Assembly (NCBI GenBank): GCA_038320345.1
Contig: JBBQED010000006.1
Span: forward strand, 124,001 to 188,000
Length of the DNA: 64,000 nucleotides
Source of the DNA: JBBQED01 sp038320345
GTDB taxonomy: Bacteria; Bacteroidota; Bacteroidia; AKYH767-A; OLB10
Direction: 5' to 3'
Made by a program: the position numbers and the translations under genes. Each line of letters begins with the position of its first letter. Within the stretch, counting starts at the first letter, position 1. The notes under the pieces are model-generated. The model did no database searches. It had not been told where the DNA came from and saw only the letters and a list, made by a program, of their open reading frames with translations. Below, in pieces: positions 44,807-54,212 of the stretch.

Positions 44807-45961
44807 ATGTTTGATCCAATAACTTTAAAGAAAATTGCAGGGACGAAAACTCCGTTTTTTCTCTATGATTTGCAGTTACTGGACCGGACTTTACTCGCAG
44901 TAACGGCAGCAGCCACAAAGTTTGGTATTCAAGTTCATTATGCACTAAAAGCAAACTGGAATGATCCTGTGTTGCAGAAAATAAAAGATGCAGGGCTTGG
45001 AGTAGATTGTGTGAGTGGACCGGAAATATCAAAAGCATTGCAAGCGGGATTCCGCAAAGAAGAAATCCTAATGGCAGGAGCCGGTAAAACAGATGAGGAA
45101 ATTATTCTTGCGCTCGAAACTGAAATTGCATGCCTGAATTGCGAATCACTGGAAGAACTAGAAGTAGTTGCAGAGATCGCCCATTCAAGAAATAGAATTG
45201 CACCCATCGCATTAAGAATTAATCCTGATGTGGCTGCATTAACGCATCAGTTTATCAATACTGGAACCGAAGATGATAAATTCGGAATTGCAGTGTCGGA
45301 TCTTCCTGAAGCATTAACATTGATCAGAAATCGACCTTCTTTAAAACTTATCGGATTACATTTTCATATCGGATCACAAATTAGTGAGCCCTCTGTATTT
45401 CACACCTTATGCGTTCAAGTAAATCTAATCAATCAATGGTTCATTCGTCAAGGTATTACACTTCCAATGATCAACATGGGTGGTGGCCTTGCTATCGATT
45501 ATTCGGATCCCGATCAACATCCCATTGCTGATTTCGATCAGCATCTAGCACGAATCCGAAATGAAATCAAAACTGAAACTGGTCAGCGGATTCATATCGA
45601 GTTGGGTCGTTCCATTACAGCACAATGTGGAAGTTTGATCGCAAAAGTGCTCTTCAAAAAGAAAACTGCAAAAAAAGAATTTCTAATTCTGGATGCAGGA
45701 ATGACGGAATTAATTCGTCCAGCATTGTACGGTGCAAAGCATAAAATTCAACGATTAATTGAACCGGAACAACCTTCCACAATTAATTATTATGAAGTGG
45801 TAGGACCCATTTGTGAAAGCAGCGACACTTTCGGCACCTCGGTTCCATTAACCTCAACATCCAGAGGCGATCTGATCATCATTCGCAGTACTGGCGCCTA
45901 TGGAGAAGTGATGAGTTCACAGTATAATCTCCGAGAAAAAGCTGGAGTGCTTTATATTTAA
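44807..45961 (+). CDS. lysA: Diaminopimelate decarboxylase
   Basis: This 384-residue protein has the PLP lysine Lys48 (VHYALKAN), the glycine-rich HFHIGSQISE and NMGGGLAIDY motifs and the C-terminal CESSDTFG with the substrate-site cysteine. It makes L-lysine from meso-diaminopimelate, the last step of lysine synthesis. It is a full-length, intact gene. A decayed ACT-domain gene is divergent on the left, and a decayed homogentisate dioxygenase gene lies to the right. Confidence 0.95.
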   Translation: MFDPITLKKIAGTKTPFFLYDLQLLDRTLLAVTAAATKFGIQVHYALKANWNDPVLQKIKDAGLGVDCVSGPEISKALQAGFRKEEILMAGAGKTDEEIILALETEIACLNCESLEELEVVAEIAHSRNRIAPIALRINPDVAALTHQFINTGTEDDKFGIAVSDLPEALTLIRNRPSLKLIGLHFHIGSQISEPSVFHTLCVQVNLINQWFIRQGITLPMINMGGGLAIDYSDPDQHPIADFDQHLARIRNEIKTETGQRIHIELGRSITAQCGSLIAKVLFKKKTAKKEFLILDAGMTELIRPALYGAKHKIQRLIEPEQPSTINYYEVVGPICESSDTFGTSVPLTSTSRGDLIIIRSTGAYGEVMSSQYNLREKAGVLYI

Positions 45962-45970
45962 TGGGCATCC

Positions 45971-45996
45971 AAAAAAAACCTGACTTTTCAATCAGG
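45971..45996 (-). terminator. Terminator kept behind the decayed homogentisate dioxygenase gene
   Basis: CCTGA (45979-45983) and TCAGG (45992-45996) form a short stem. The eight T residues lie on the minus-strand side, so the terminator belongs to the leftward pseudogene, not to lysA. Confidence 0.6.
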
Positions 45997-46026
45997 GCAT
46001 TCAATCATTATTCTTTGGGAAACGTA

Positions 46027-46376
46027 CTAATTATAAAGTTCCTCTTCTCGCCTATTCTGCTTCAATAGAATCTTAGGTGCTGCAAGACCGATATTCAGAT
46101 CAGCATTCAGAAATAAAACAGTACGACTTTCCAGATAATCATCTTTCAGGGGAGATAGAATCCTAGATAGGAACGAGCTTGGAGATTATCTTCAATCGCA
46201 ACTTGAGGACGAACAGAGTACGGCTTCCCCATCTCTTTCACCAGTGTTGGAGGATACAGTTGATAAACTATGGAAGACATTTCTGCAAATCATTCATTAC
46301 CAAATAGTTTTTCATGATACAGACCTCCATCCGACTTCTGAAAAACGGTATGACGTTTAGGCGGGATGATTCCCAT
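46027..46376 (-). pseudogene. hmgA: Homogentisate 1,2-dioxygenase remnant
   Basis: The minus strand from ATG 46376 reads MGIIPPKRHTVFQKSDGGLY then HEKLFGNE, stop, FAEMSSIVYQLYPPTLVKEM and GKPYSVRPQVAIEDNLQARS. A frame change near 46149-46152 (a run of four C on the coding strand) then gives KDDYLESRTVLFLNADLNIG. This is the N-terminal third of homogentisate 1,2-dioxygenase (family about 390 residues), which cleaves homogentisate in tyrosine degradation. Damage includes a TGA (46290-46292) where the family has glycine (GGA to TGA fits), the frameshift, and loss of the C-terminal two thirds. The residual terminator remains. Confidence 0.8.
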
Positions 46377-46485
46377 TTAACGATAAATAGACAAAGTGTT
46401 TAATTTTACTGAGCGAAACTAGCAGTTCAAAATTGGGCTCACTTTGATTCAGATCAGGGCTTGATCTAACAATTCTCTGCTTCCG

Positions 46486-46493
46486 TATTTTTG
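46486..46493 (+). promoter_or_regulatory. Candidate upstream -7 box TATTTTTG
   Basis: This perfect TAnnTTTG lies in the 268-base gap between the hmgA remnant and purH (46377-46644). A TTG lies about 22 bases upstream. It could be a second purH promoter with a long leader. I see nothing else in this gap besides the purH box at 46615-46622. Confidence 0.3.
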
Positions 46494-46614
46494 TAAAACT
46501 CGACTCATTAAAAATTCCATTTATCGCAGCTTAGAGCTTGAATTGCTATGATGAATTGATAGTAGTGCAACAAATTCCTTTCTGAGAATCGGGATAAAAT
46601 TGCTCCTAACCACC

Positions 46615-46622
46615 TACTTTTG
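46615..46622 (+). promoter_or_regulatory. purH -7 box TACTTTTG
   Basis: This perfect TAnnTTTG lies 22 bases before ATG 46645 and supports that start over the in-frame TTG at 46600. Confidence 0.6.
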
Positions 46623-46644
46623 CGCCCTTATTTCAATCAGTTCC

Positions 46645-48171
46645 ATGGAAATCCAAATTCGTTCTGCATTATTATCTGTTTATCATAAAAATGGCCTTGA
46701 TCGGATAGTTGAAGGTCTGCACCAGCTTGGTGTTCAGCTATATGCCACTGGCGGCACTTTCGATTTTATCAAGGCAATGAATATTCCGGTAACCCCTGTT
46801 GAAGACATTACTGGTTATCCTTCTATTCTTGATGGACGGGTAAAAACCTTACATCCTGCAGTTTTCGGTGGAATTCTAGCGATCCGTAAAGATGCGGAGC
46901 ACCAGGCTCAGATGAAAAAATACAATCTTCCATTTATCGATTTAGTGGTAGTTGATTTATATCCTTTCGAAGCCACGGTGGCAGCGAGTGCATCTGAAGA
47001 AGACATCATTGAAAAAATAGATATTGGAGGTATTTCGCTAATTCGTGGTGCAGCAAAAAATTTCAACGACGTACTCATTATACCCTCAGTAAAAGACTAT
47101 CCCTCATTAACCACCATCATTGAAAAGCAAGCGGGTAAAACATCGCTTTCACAACGACGCACACAGGCACAAAGGGCAATTGCAGTGAGCAGTTCTTACG
47201 ATACTGCTATCAATAATTGGTTTGAAAACGGAAAGCTTATTGCTGACATGATTCACCTTCCATCATCTTGGCCGGAGAAAAGTTTGAGATATGGAGAAAA
47301 CCCACATCAAAAAGCAAGTTATCATGGTGATCTGGATGCCATTTTCACGCAGCTACATGGCAAGGAACTTTCCTATAATAACCTCCTGGATATAGATGCG
47401 GCAATGGGCTTGATAAAGGAATTCAAAGAGCCCACCATTGCCATCATCAAACACAACAATGCCTGCGGACTTGCCAGCGACAAAGATTTAATCAAAGCTT
47501 GGGATAAGGCACTGGCGGGAGATCCGGTATCTGCTTTTGGAGGTGTGATTGCCTGCAATACCCTGATAAACAAAACTACTGCTGAGACAATGAATGGTCT
47601 TTTCTTTGAAGTATTAATTGCTCCTGGATTTGAACAAGAAGCTTTGCAAATATTGCAAGGAAAAAAGAACCGGATGATCTTAGCAGCTAAACCATTTGAG
47701 ACCCCTGAACGACTTTACCGCAGTTTATTAAACGGAATGCTGGAACAATCTCCGGATAACAGGACCGAATCGGCTGCTGATATGAAAATAGTGACGAGCA
47801 AAACACCTTCCGCCACTGAAATTGCAGATCTGGAATTTGCAAATAAAGTGGTGAAACATAGTAAAAGCAATGCCATTGTACTTGTAAAAAATGGGCAATT
47901 GTGTGCTAGTGGAGTAGGACAAACATCAAGAATTGACGCCCTAAAACAGGCTATCGAAAAAGCAAAACATTTTGGTCTGTCTTTAGAGGGAGCAGTGATG
48001 GCATCTGATGCGTTTTTTCCTTTCCCAGATTGTGTGCAGGTAGCCCACGCTGCAGGCATTACAGCAGTGATACAACCGGGGGGATCTATTCGTGATCAAG
48101 ATTCGATTGACGAAGCCAATAAATCAGGTGTTTCGATGGTGATCACAGGAATTCGTCATTTTAAACACTAA
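46645..48171 (+). CDS. purH: Bifunctional AICAR formyltransferase / IMP cyclohydrolase
   Basis: This is a 508-residue protein from ATG 46645 (MEIQIRSALLSVYHK); an upstream TTG is rejected because of the promoter box. The N-terminal MGS-like IMP cyclohydrolase domain (about 1-140) shows YATGGTFDFIK and LDGRVKTLHP. The AICAR transformylase domain has RYGENPHQKASY, SYNNLLDIDAAMGLI, the active-site IIKHNNACGLA (Lys-His) and SDAFFPFPD. It performs the last two steps of purine synthesis. purH next to mreB is a common order in Bacteroidota. Confidence 0.96.
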   Translation: MEIQIRSALLSVYHKNGLDRIVEGLHQLGVQLYATGGTFDFIKAMNIPVTPVEDITGYPSILDGRVKTLHPAVFGGILAIRKDAEHQAQMKKYNLPFIDLVVVDLYPFEATVAASASEEDIIEKIDIGGISLIRGAAKNFNDVLIIPSVKDYPSLTTIIEKQAGKTSLSQRRTQAQRAIAVSSSYDTAINNWFENGKLIADMIHLPSSWPEKSLRYGENPHQKASYHGDLDAIFTQLHGKELSYNNLLDIDAAMGLIKEFKEPTIAIIKHNNACGLASDKDLIKAWDKALAGDPVSAFGGVIACNTLINKTTAETMNGLFFEVLIAPGFEQEALQILQGKKNRMILAAKPFETPERLYRSLLNGMLEQSPDNRTESAADMKIVTSKTPSATEIADLEFANKVVKHSKSNAIVLVKNGQLCASGVGQTSRIDALKQAIEKAKHFGLSLEGAVMASDAFFPFPDCVQVAHAAGITAVIQPGGSIRDQDSIDEANKSGVSMVITGIRHFKH

Positions 48172-48313
48172 CGTGTTAAGAATTCAAATAAAAACAGCCA
48201 ACTTTGTGCTCTGCAAAAAAGTAACTTGCAGCAATTCATCTGTTACATGGAATTTATGATAACAGTATCTCTCTCCGCCCGGAATAAACCCGCAAAAAAA
48301 GAAACGCCACCGT

Positions 48314-49336
48314 ATGGGACTGTTTGATTTCCTTACCCAGGAGATTGCCATCGATCTTGGAACTGCCAACACGCTCATCATCCACAACGATAAAGTTGTA
48401 GTTGACGAGCCTTCCATCGTTGCAATTGACCGCACCACCAGCAAAGTAATTGCAGTTGGAAAGCAGGCTATGATGATGCATGGCAAAACGCACGAAAACA
48501 TCAAAACTGTGAGGCCTTTGAAGGATGGCGTTATCGCTGATTTTGAAGCTGCGGAACAGATGATTAAGGGAATGATCCGAATGATCAATCCCGGAAATAA
48601 ATTATTTACACCATCGCTAAGGATGGTAATTTGTATTCCTTCAGGGATTACCGAGGTTGAAAAGCGGGCTGTACGTGACTCAGCAGAACATGCGGGAGCG
48701 AAAGAAGTGTACTTGATTCATGAGCCCATGGCTGCGGCCATCGGAATCGGAATTGATGTTGAAGAACCGATGGGGAATATGATCATCGATATTGGCGGAG
48801 GAACAAGTGAAATTGCAGTTATTGCTTTAGGCGGAATCGTTTGCGATCAGAGTATTCGGGTTGCAGGAGATGGATTCACTACCGATATCTGGGATTATAT
48901 GCGTCGTCAGCATAATATTTTGATCGGTGAACGTACTGCAGAACGCATTAAAATTGAAGTAGGATCAGCATTACCGGAGCTCGATAATCCTCCACCAGAT
49001 TTCGCCGTTCATGGTCGTGATTTGATGACTGGGATTCCGAAAGAAATCACAGTAAGCTACCCTGAAATCGCACATGCACTTGATAAATCGATTTCTAAAA
49101 TCGAAGAAGCTATTCTGAAAGCACTCGAGATTACACCTCCTGAGCTTTCTGCTGATATTTACCGTACCGGCATTTATCTCACCGGTGGTGGTGCCTTACT
49201 GCGTGGTCTTGATAAAAGGATCAGCATGAAAACAAAATTACCTGTACACGTTGCTGAAGATCCGCTGCGTGCTGTTGTAAGAGGAACCGGAATTGCTCTG
49301 AAAAATATTCATCGTTATAAATTCCTAATTCCTTAA
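48314..49336 (+). CDS. mreB: Rod shape-determining protein MreB
   Basis: This 340-residue actin-like ATPase has phosphate-1 AIDLGTANTLI, the connecting AVGKQAMMMHGKTHENI, phosphate-2 IIDIGGGTSEIAVI and adenosine YLTGGGALLRGLDKRI motifs. MreB forms filaments under the inner membrane and steers sidewall peptidoglycan synthesis. It heads the mreB-mreC-mreD-PBP2-rodA row. About 105 bases upstream lies a weak promoter-like CAACTTTG. Confidence 0.97.
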   Translation: MGLFDFLTQEIAIDLGTANTLIIHNDKVVVDEPSIVAIDRTTSKVIAVGKQAMMMHGKTHENIKTVRPLKDGVIADFEAAEQMIKGMIRMINPGNKLFTPSLRMVICIPSGITEVEKRAVRDSAEHAGAKEVYLIHEPMAAAIGIGIDVEEPMGNMIIDIGGGTSEIAVIALGGIVCDQSIRVAGDGFTTDIWDYMRRQHNILIGERTAERIKIEVGSALPELDNPPPDFAVHGRDLMTGIPKEITVSYPEIAHALDKSISKIEEAILKALEITPPELSADIYRTGIYLTGGGALLRGLDKRISMKTKLPVHVAEDPLRAVVRGTGIALKNIHRYKFLIP

Positions 49337-49442
49337 ACGGGAAAGATCAGATAACCGAATTACAGGTGATCAAGTCTGACCGTAACTTACCACGCTCTTT
49401 TTAACGATTACCTGTTCACCTGATAGCATTTACTAAAACTGC

Positions 49443-50273
49443 ATGAGATTATTGTTCCTGCTCCTGTGGCGCAACAACTTCACCTTGTTGTTTCTTATCC
49501 TGCAGGTTTTTTGCATTTATTTACTCGTACAAAACAATAAATTTCAGAACGCAAGCGTATTGAATGCCACCAATGCTGGAGTAGCTAAAGCGATGGAAGG
49601 AGTAAGTTATGTTCAGGAATATGTTCACCTGCGAGAAAATAATGAAGGACTGGCTACCGAAAATGCAAAACTCCGAACTTTACTTAAAGATGCTGCTTAC
49701 GATCAGGATAGCTCAAGGATCTTAGTGAACGACAGCTCTCGCAAACAGCAATATGCGTATGTGACTGCTAAAGTGATCAATAATTCCATCAACAGAAGAA
49801 ATAATTACCTCACACTTAACAAAGGAAGTGTAGAGGGAATCAAACCAGAAATGGGAGTCATCACGAGCTCTGGAGTAGTGGGTATTGTTCAGCAGGTTTC
49901 GGAACATTACTGTACGGTGATGTCGCTCTTGCACAATAAAACCAGAATTAGCGCGATGATCCAACGGAATAATTTCTTTGGTTCATTAGCCTGGGACGGA
50001 ACAGATCCAAGCATTGCAACACTCAATGAAATCGATAAAACAGTACCCGTACAAAAAGGCGATACCATTGTAACGACTTCCTATTCTTCTATTTTCCCCG
50101 CAGGAATCATGATAGGAAAAGTAGAAGAAGCACGGTTGAAACCTGGCTCTAACTTTCATGAAATCAGAATCAAATTATCAACTCGTTTCGATAATCTAAG
50201 CTATGTTTATATTGTAGATAATCTGCTCAAGAACGAACAACGCAACCTCGAAACTAAAAGTGAAACTGAATAA
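49443..50273 (+). CDS. mreC: Rod shape-determining protein MreC
   Basis: This 276-residue protein has an N-terminal membrane helix (about 11-27), a coiled coil (about 55-80, LRENNEGLATENAKLRTLL) and the beta-rich MreC domain (NYLTLNKGSVEGIKPEMGVI, GVVGIVQQVSEHYCTVMSLL, VQKGDTIVTTSYSSIFPAGI). It sits in the periplasm and bridges MreB/MreD to PBP2. It is followed by mreD after 2 bases. Confidence 0.94.
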   Translation: MRLLFLLLWRNNFTLLFLILQVFCIYLLVQNNKFQNASVLNATNAGVAKAMEGVSYVQEYVHLRENNEGLATENAKLRTLLKDAAYDQDSSRILVNDSSRKQQYAYVTAKVINNSINRRNNYLTLNKGSVEGIKPEMGVITSSGVVGIVQQVSEHYCTVMSLLHNKTRISAMIQRNNFFGSLAWDGTDPSIATLNEIDKTVPVQKGDTIVTTSYSSIFPAGIMIGKVEEARLKPGSNFHEIRIKLSTRFDNLSYVYIVDNLLKNEQRNLETKSETE

Positions 50274-50275
50274 CA

Positions 50276-50800
50276 ATGATCATTGAAATTCTGCGCATTT
50301 TTTTAAGATTCCTATTGCTGATGGCAATTCAGGTTCTTGTGCTGAATAATATGCAGCTCGGAGGATTCATCAATCCTTATCTGTATGTGATGTTTCTGAT
50401 TACACTTCCAGTTAAAATACCCAACCTTCTCTTATTGGGTATTGCATTGGCAACAGGATTAACAGTTGACATGTTCCAGAATACAATGGGGATGCATGCT
50501 TCTGCTTGTATGCTACTCGCGTATCTACGTCCGGGTTGGTTGAAAATGATTGCTCCTCGTGATGGTTATGAAAGTGATGCTGCTCCATCTGTAAAGAAAT
50601 CGGGCTTTCAATGGTTCATTGTTTATGCCGGAGTATTGGTACTCGTACATCATCTGTTATTGTTTTATTTGGAAGTATTCCGCTTTAGTGAGTTTTTCAG
50701 CACATTTATCCGCGTTCTGCTCAGTAGTGTCGTAACTTTGCTGCTCATCATCATCGCCCAGTATTTAATGAATAAACCGAGTGACCGTGCATTGAATTAA
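50276..50800 (+). CDS. mreD: Rod shape-determining protein MreD
   Basis: This 174-residue integral membrane protein has about five or six helices, consistent with MreD. Sequence landmarks include NNMQLGGFINPYLYVMFLI, ALATGLTVDMFQNTMGMHASA and the final membrane helices. MreD is the membrane partner of MreC in the elongasome. It lies 2 bases after mreC, so it is translationally linked. Confidence 0.88.
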   Translation: MIIEILRIFLRFLLLMAIQVLVLNNMQLGGFINPYLYVMFLITLPVKIPNLLLLGIALATGLTVDMFQNTMGMHASACMLLAYLRPGWLKMIAPRDGYESDAAPSVKKSGFQWFIVYAGVLVLVHHLLLFYLEVFRFSEFFSTFIRVLLSSVVTLLLIIIAQYLMNKPSDRALN

Positions 50801-50884
50801 TTGGGGAGTATCATGTTCTTTCAGCGAAAGAACTTTATCGAGGGAAAATAAGTCAACACATTAATCATCAGGTAACATCAGGCA

Positions 50885-52960
50885 ATGAATAACAGTGGAC
50901 CACGCTTAGTGATTTTAGCCATCTTTACTTCCGTGCTTTTTATTTTTATGATCCGCCTGTTTTATATTCAGGTAGTAGAAGATAGTTATACGGTTTCTGC
51001 AAACAACAATGTTTTACGATATATGGTAGATTACCCTGCACGAGGGATGATTTATGACCGTAATGGAAAAATTCTTGCATTCAATCAGGCAGTGTATGAT
51101 CTGATGGTTATTCCTCGTCAGGTAAAGGATCTTGACACCAATGAGTTTTGCGGATTACTAGATATTCAAAAAGAAGATTTCATTGTTAAAATGGAAAAAG
51201 CTAGAACCTTTTCTAAGATTAAAGCTTCCATTTTCGAAAAGCAATTATCGGCAGAAACCTATGCTACCTTTCAGGAAAAACTTTACAAGTTCCAGGGATT
51301 TTACGTTCAACCGCGTACACTTCGAAAATATCCCAACAATACTGCAGGCCACGTTCTGGGGTATATTGGTGAGGTCAATGATGAGCTGATCACAAAAAAT
51401 CCCTACTATCGTCAGGGCGACTACATTGGTATTAGTGGCGTAGAACAGAGTTATGAAAATGAATTAAGGGGCAAACGCGGTGTACGCATCGTGATGGTGG
51501 ATGTTTACAATCGGGAGAAAGGAAGTTATAAAAACGGTTCTTTTGATACTACTGCTATTGCTGGATCGAATCTGGTTTCTACATTAGACGCCGACTTACA
51601 AGCTTACGGAGAACAATTACTGCAAAATAAATTAGGGAGTGTAGTAGCGATTGAACCGAGGACGGGAGAAATTCTTGCTATGATTTCAGCACCTACTTAT
51701 GATCCCAATTTATTGGTAGGAAGAGTTCGCTCAAAAAACTACGGTGTATTATTGAAGGATCCCTTGAAGCCACTTTTCAATCGTGCGATGCAGGCTTATT
51801 ATCCTCCCGGATCTACATTCAAATTAACGAACGCACTGGCAGCATTACAAGAAGGTGTAATTACCCCTGCTACGTCTTTCCCCCACTCGTTCACAGTAGG
51901 AAGTCATTCTGTGCATTGTCACAATCACCCTCCCGTTGCTCTAGAAGGTGCTATTCAGTATTCCTGTAATCCTTATTTCTGTAACACTTTCCGAACATTC
52001 ATCGACAACAGAAAATACGGATCTAGCGAAGTTGGATATCGTACATGGAGGAATTACATGGTGAGTTTCGGAATTGGTACCAAAAACGGTGTGGATATGC
52101 CTCATGAATTAAAAGGTTTGATACCCACCACCGAATTTTATGATAAGATATACGGGCAGGGTCATTGGAAAGCCTCTACTATTTATTCTTTAGGAATTGG
52201 ACAAGGTGAATTAGGAATCACCCCAATGCAAATGGCGAATATCATGTGTATCATCGCTAACAAAGGATATTTCTACACTCCGCATGTCATTAAAAAAATC
52301 AGTGATAAAAATAACACTTCCAGAAATCTGGGGGAGAAGCATCTAACAAAAGTTGAAGCTAAATATTTTGATATCGTACAAGATGGAATGCAACGTGTAG
52401 TGGAAGCGGGTACAGCAAGGATTGCGAAATTCGATACGATCACTATCTGTGGAAAAACCGGTACCGCTCAAAATCCTCATGGCAAAGATCACTCTCTTTT
52501 TGTAGCATTTGCTCCTCGTGAGAATCCGCGTATAGCCATTGCCGTTATGGTAGAGAATGCAGGATTTGGTGCGGCGTGGGCTGCTCCTATTGCTAGTTTG
52601 ATGATGGAAAAATATTTGCGCGATTCAATCTCTCGTCCTGAGTTACAAGATCGAATGATGAAAGGGTTCCTGATCCCTCTGAAAGAAGAGAAAATCGAAA
52701 AGAAAGATCCTGAAGTTGATCCAGAATATGAAAACAGAACGGAAGTGCCGGGAAAAATTGTACCGAAAAAAACTCCGGCAAAAGGAGTCACTAAAAAAAC
52801 GGCAGCTGTTGCTCCCGCAAAGAAACGTCCGACTGCTTCTGTGAATGCTCCCAAGAAAAAATTACCTGCAGTACCCTTTAAATCAACCCCCGAACAAGCA
52901 ACATTAATCCGTGAGGAAACAGAAAAGTATTTTCGAGAACATCGACTGGCTGCTCGTTAG
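50885..52960 (+). CDS. mrdA: Penicillin-binding protein 2 (elongation transpeptidase)
   Basis: This 691-residue protein has an N-terminal membrane helix (about 7-28), a dimerisation/pedestal domain with DYPARGMIYDRNGKILAFNQ, and a transpeptidase domain. The active-site motifs are Ser310-x-x-Lys (STFK), Ser360-Cys-Asn (SxN) and Lys524-Thr-Gly (KTG). It crosslinks peptidoglycan during elongation with RodA, whose gene overlaps by 50 bases. The C-terminal tail of about 100 residues (from about 590) is rich in Lys, Pro and Ala and is longer than in E. coli PBP2. Confidence 0.96.
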   Translation: MNNSGPRLVILAIFTSVLFIFMIRLFYIQVVEDSYTVSANNNVLRYMVDYPARGMIYDRNGKILAFNQAVYDLMVIPRQVKDLDTNEFCGLLDIQKEDFIVKMEKARTFSKIKASIFEKQLSAETYATFQEKLYKFQGFYVQPRTLRKYPNNTAGHVLGYIGEVNDELITKNPYYRQGDYIGISGVEQSYENELRGKRGVRIVMVDVYNREKGSYKNGSFDTTAIAGSNLVSTLDADLQAYGEQLLQNKLGSVVAIEPRTGEILAMISAPTYDPNLLVGRVRSKNYGVLLKDPLKPLFNRAMQAYYPPGSTFKLTNALAALQEGVITPATSFPHSFTVGSHSVHCHNHPPVALEGAIQYSCNPYFCNTFRTFIDNRKYGSSEVGYRTWRNYMVSFGIGTKNGVDMPHELKGLIPTTEFYDKIYGQGHWKASTIYSLGIGQGELGITPMQMANIMCIIANKGYFYTPHVIKKISDKNNTSRNLGEKHLTKVEAKYFDIVQDGMQRVVEAGTARIAKFDTITICGKTGTAQNPHGKDHSLFVAFAPRENPRIAIAVMVENAGFGAAWAAPIASLMMEKYLRDSISRPELQDRMMKGFLIPLKEEKIEKKDPEVDPEYENRTEVPGKIVPKKTPAKGVTKKTAAVAPAKKRPTASVNAPKKKLPAVPFKSTPEQATLIREETEKYFREHRLAAR

Positions 52961-54173
52961 CATGTATCTTTTGTTTGTACTCATGGGCTGGATGAATATC
53001 TATGCCGCTGTGTACAATGAAGAACACAAGAACATCTTCGACATGACGCAGAACTACGGCCGACAGATGCTGTGGATTGGCACTTCTTTATTTTTAGCAG
53101 TGGCCATCTTAGTGATTGACGGAAAATTCTTCGCCGCATTCTCCTACCCTATTTATCTTTTTGTCCTTTTTTTACTACTCATTGTATTGGTAATTGCAAG
53201 AGATGTTCAAGGAGCACGCTCATGGGTTGAAATAGGACAATTTAAATTACAGCCTTCTGAATTCGCCAAGTTTGCGACGAATATGGCCCTTGCAAAATAT
53301 TTAAGTACGCTGAATATCCGTATGGAAGATCTCCGCACGAAAATTACAGCGGGAGCAATTGTATTAATTCCAATGGCGATGGTCTTGATGCAAAACGATA
53401 CTGGATCAGCTCTTGTCTTCTGTGCATTTATCTTCGTGCTTTACAGAGAAGGATTATCGCAAAACGTGCTCATCTTCGGATTCTTCACCGGCGTAATTTT
53501 CGTACTCGCCCTCATGGTTCCGAATGCTATTTTGTTAGGCGTTATTGGTGGAATCGGATTAGTAGCTTACTTGCTTCTCCGCAAGACTCGTAAAAACCTC
53601 ATCGTAGTTGTTGCCATTACGATAATGGCTTGCGGAATTGTGTACAGTGTAGACTATGCTTTCAATAAAGTGTTACAAGCTCACCAGAGAGAAAGGATTG
53701 AAGTTTTACTTGGAAAAAGATCTGATCCGAAGGGTGCAGGATATAATGTAAATCAAAGTTTGATTGCAATTGGTTCTGGAGGATTAGCTGGAAAAGGATT
53801 TCTGCAGGGAACACAAACAAAATATGATTTCGTTCCCGAACAAAGTACCGACTTTATTTTCTGTACTGTAGGCGAAGAATGGGGATTTGCCGGAGCTTCC
53901 TTTGTACTCCTTTTGTTTCTCGCATTGCTCTACCGTATTGTCTTTATTGCCGAACGACAGCGCTCACAATACACGCGGATTTATGCGTATGGAGTTGCTT
54001 CCATTTTGTTCTTCCATGTTATGATCAATGTAGGAATGGCGATCGGATTAGCTCCTGTAATTGGAATTCCATTACCATTTTTTAGCTATGGAGGATCGTC
54101 GTTGTGGAGTTTTACTATCCTGCTATTTATCCTGATCAAACTAGATAGTTACCGGATGTATATTCTACGCTAG
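52911..54173 (+). CDS. rodA: Rod shape-determining glycosyltransferase RodA
   Basis: This 420-residue SEDS-family membrane protein starts at GTG 52911, overlapping PBP2 by 50 bases; its N-terminus (MRKQKSIFENIDWLL) matches the family layout. Motifs: GARSWVEIGQFKLQPSEFAKF, the loop after DTGSALVF and PEQSTDFIFCTVGEEWGF. RodA polymerises glycan strands from lipid II and works with PBP2. It closes the elongasome operon and converges with waaA. Confidence 0.96.
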   Translation: MRKQKSIFENIDWLLVSMYLLFVLMGWMNIYAAVYNEEHKNIFDMTQNYGRQMLWIGTSLFLAVAILVIDGKFFAAFSYPIYLFVLFLLLIVLVIARDVQGARSWVEIGQFKLQPSEFAKFATNMALAKYLSTLNIRMEDLRTKITAGAIVLIPMAMVLMQNDTGSALVFCAFIFVLYREGLSQNVLIFGFFTGVIFVLALMVPNAILLGVIGGIGLVAYLLLRKTRKNLIVVVAITIMACGIVYSVDYAFNKVLQAHQRERIEVLLGKRSDPKGAGYNVNQSLIAIGSGGLAGKGFLQGTQTKYDFVPEQSTDFIFCTVGEEWGFAGASFVLLLFLALLYRIVFIAERQRSQYTRIYAYGVASILFFHVMINVGMAIGLAPVIGIPLPFFSYGGSSLWSFTILLFILIKLDSYRMYILR

Positions 54174-54212
54174 AAACAAAGTGACCTTTCTGGAAAGTCC
54201 TACTCTAGTAAG

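Noticed and set aside
44806..44813. TATGTTTG at the lysA start, looks like a -7 box
   Set aside because: It overlaps the lysA ATG itself, and no alternative start lies downstream before the conserved LysA core, so it is coincidental.
49363..49422. CAGGTGA...TCACCTG inverted repeat between mreB and mreC
   Set aside because: The arms are 7 bp with a loop of 46 bases, too weak to claim structure.
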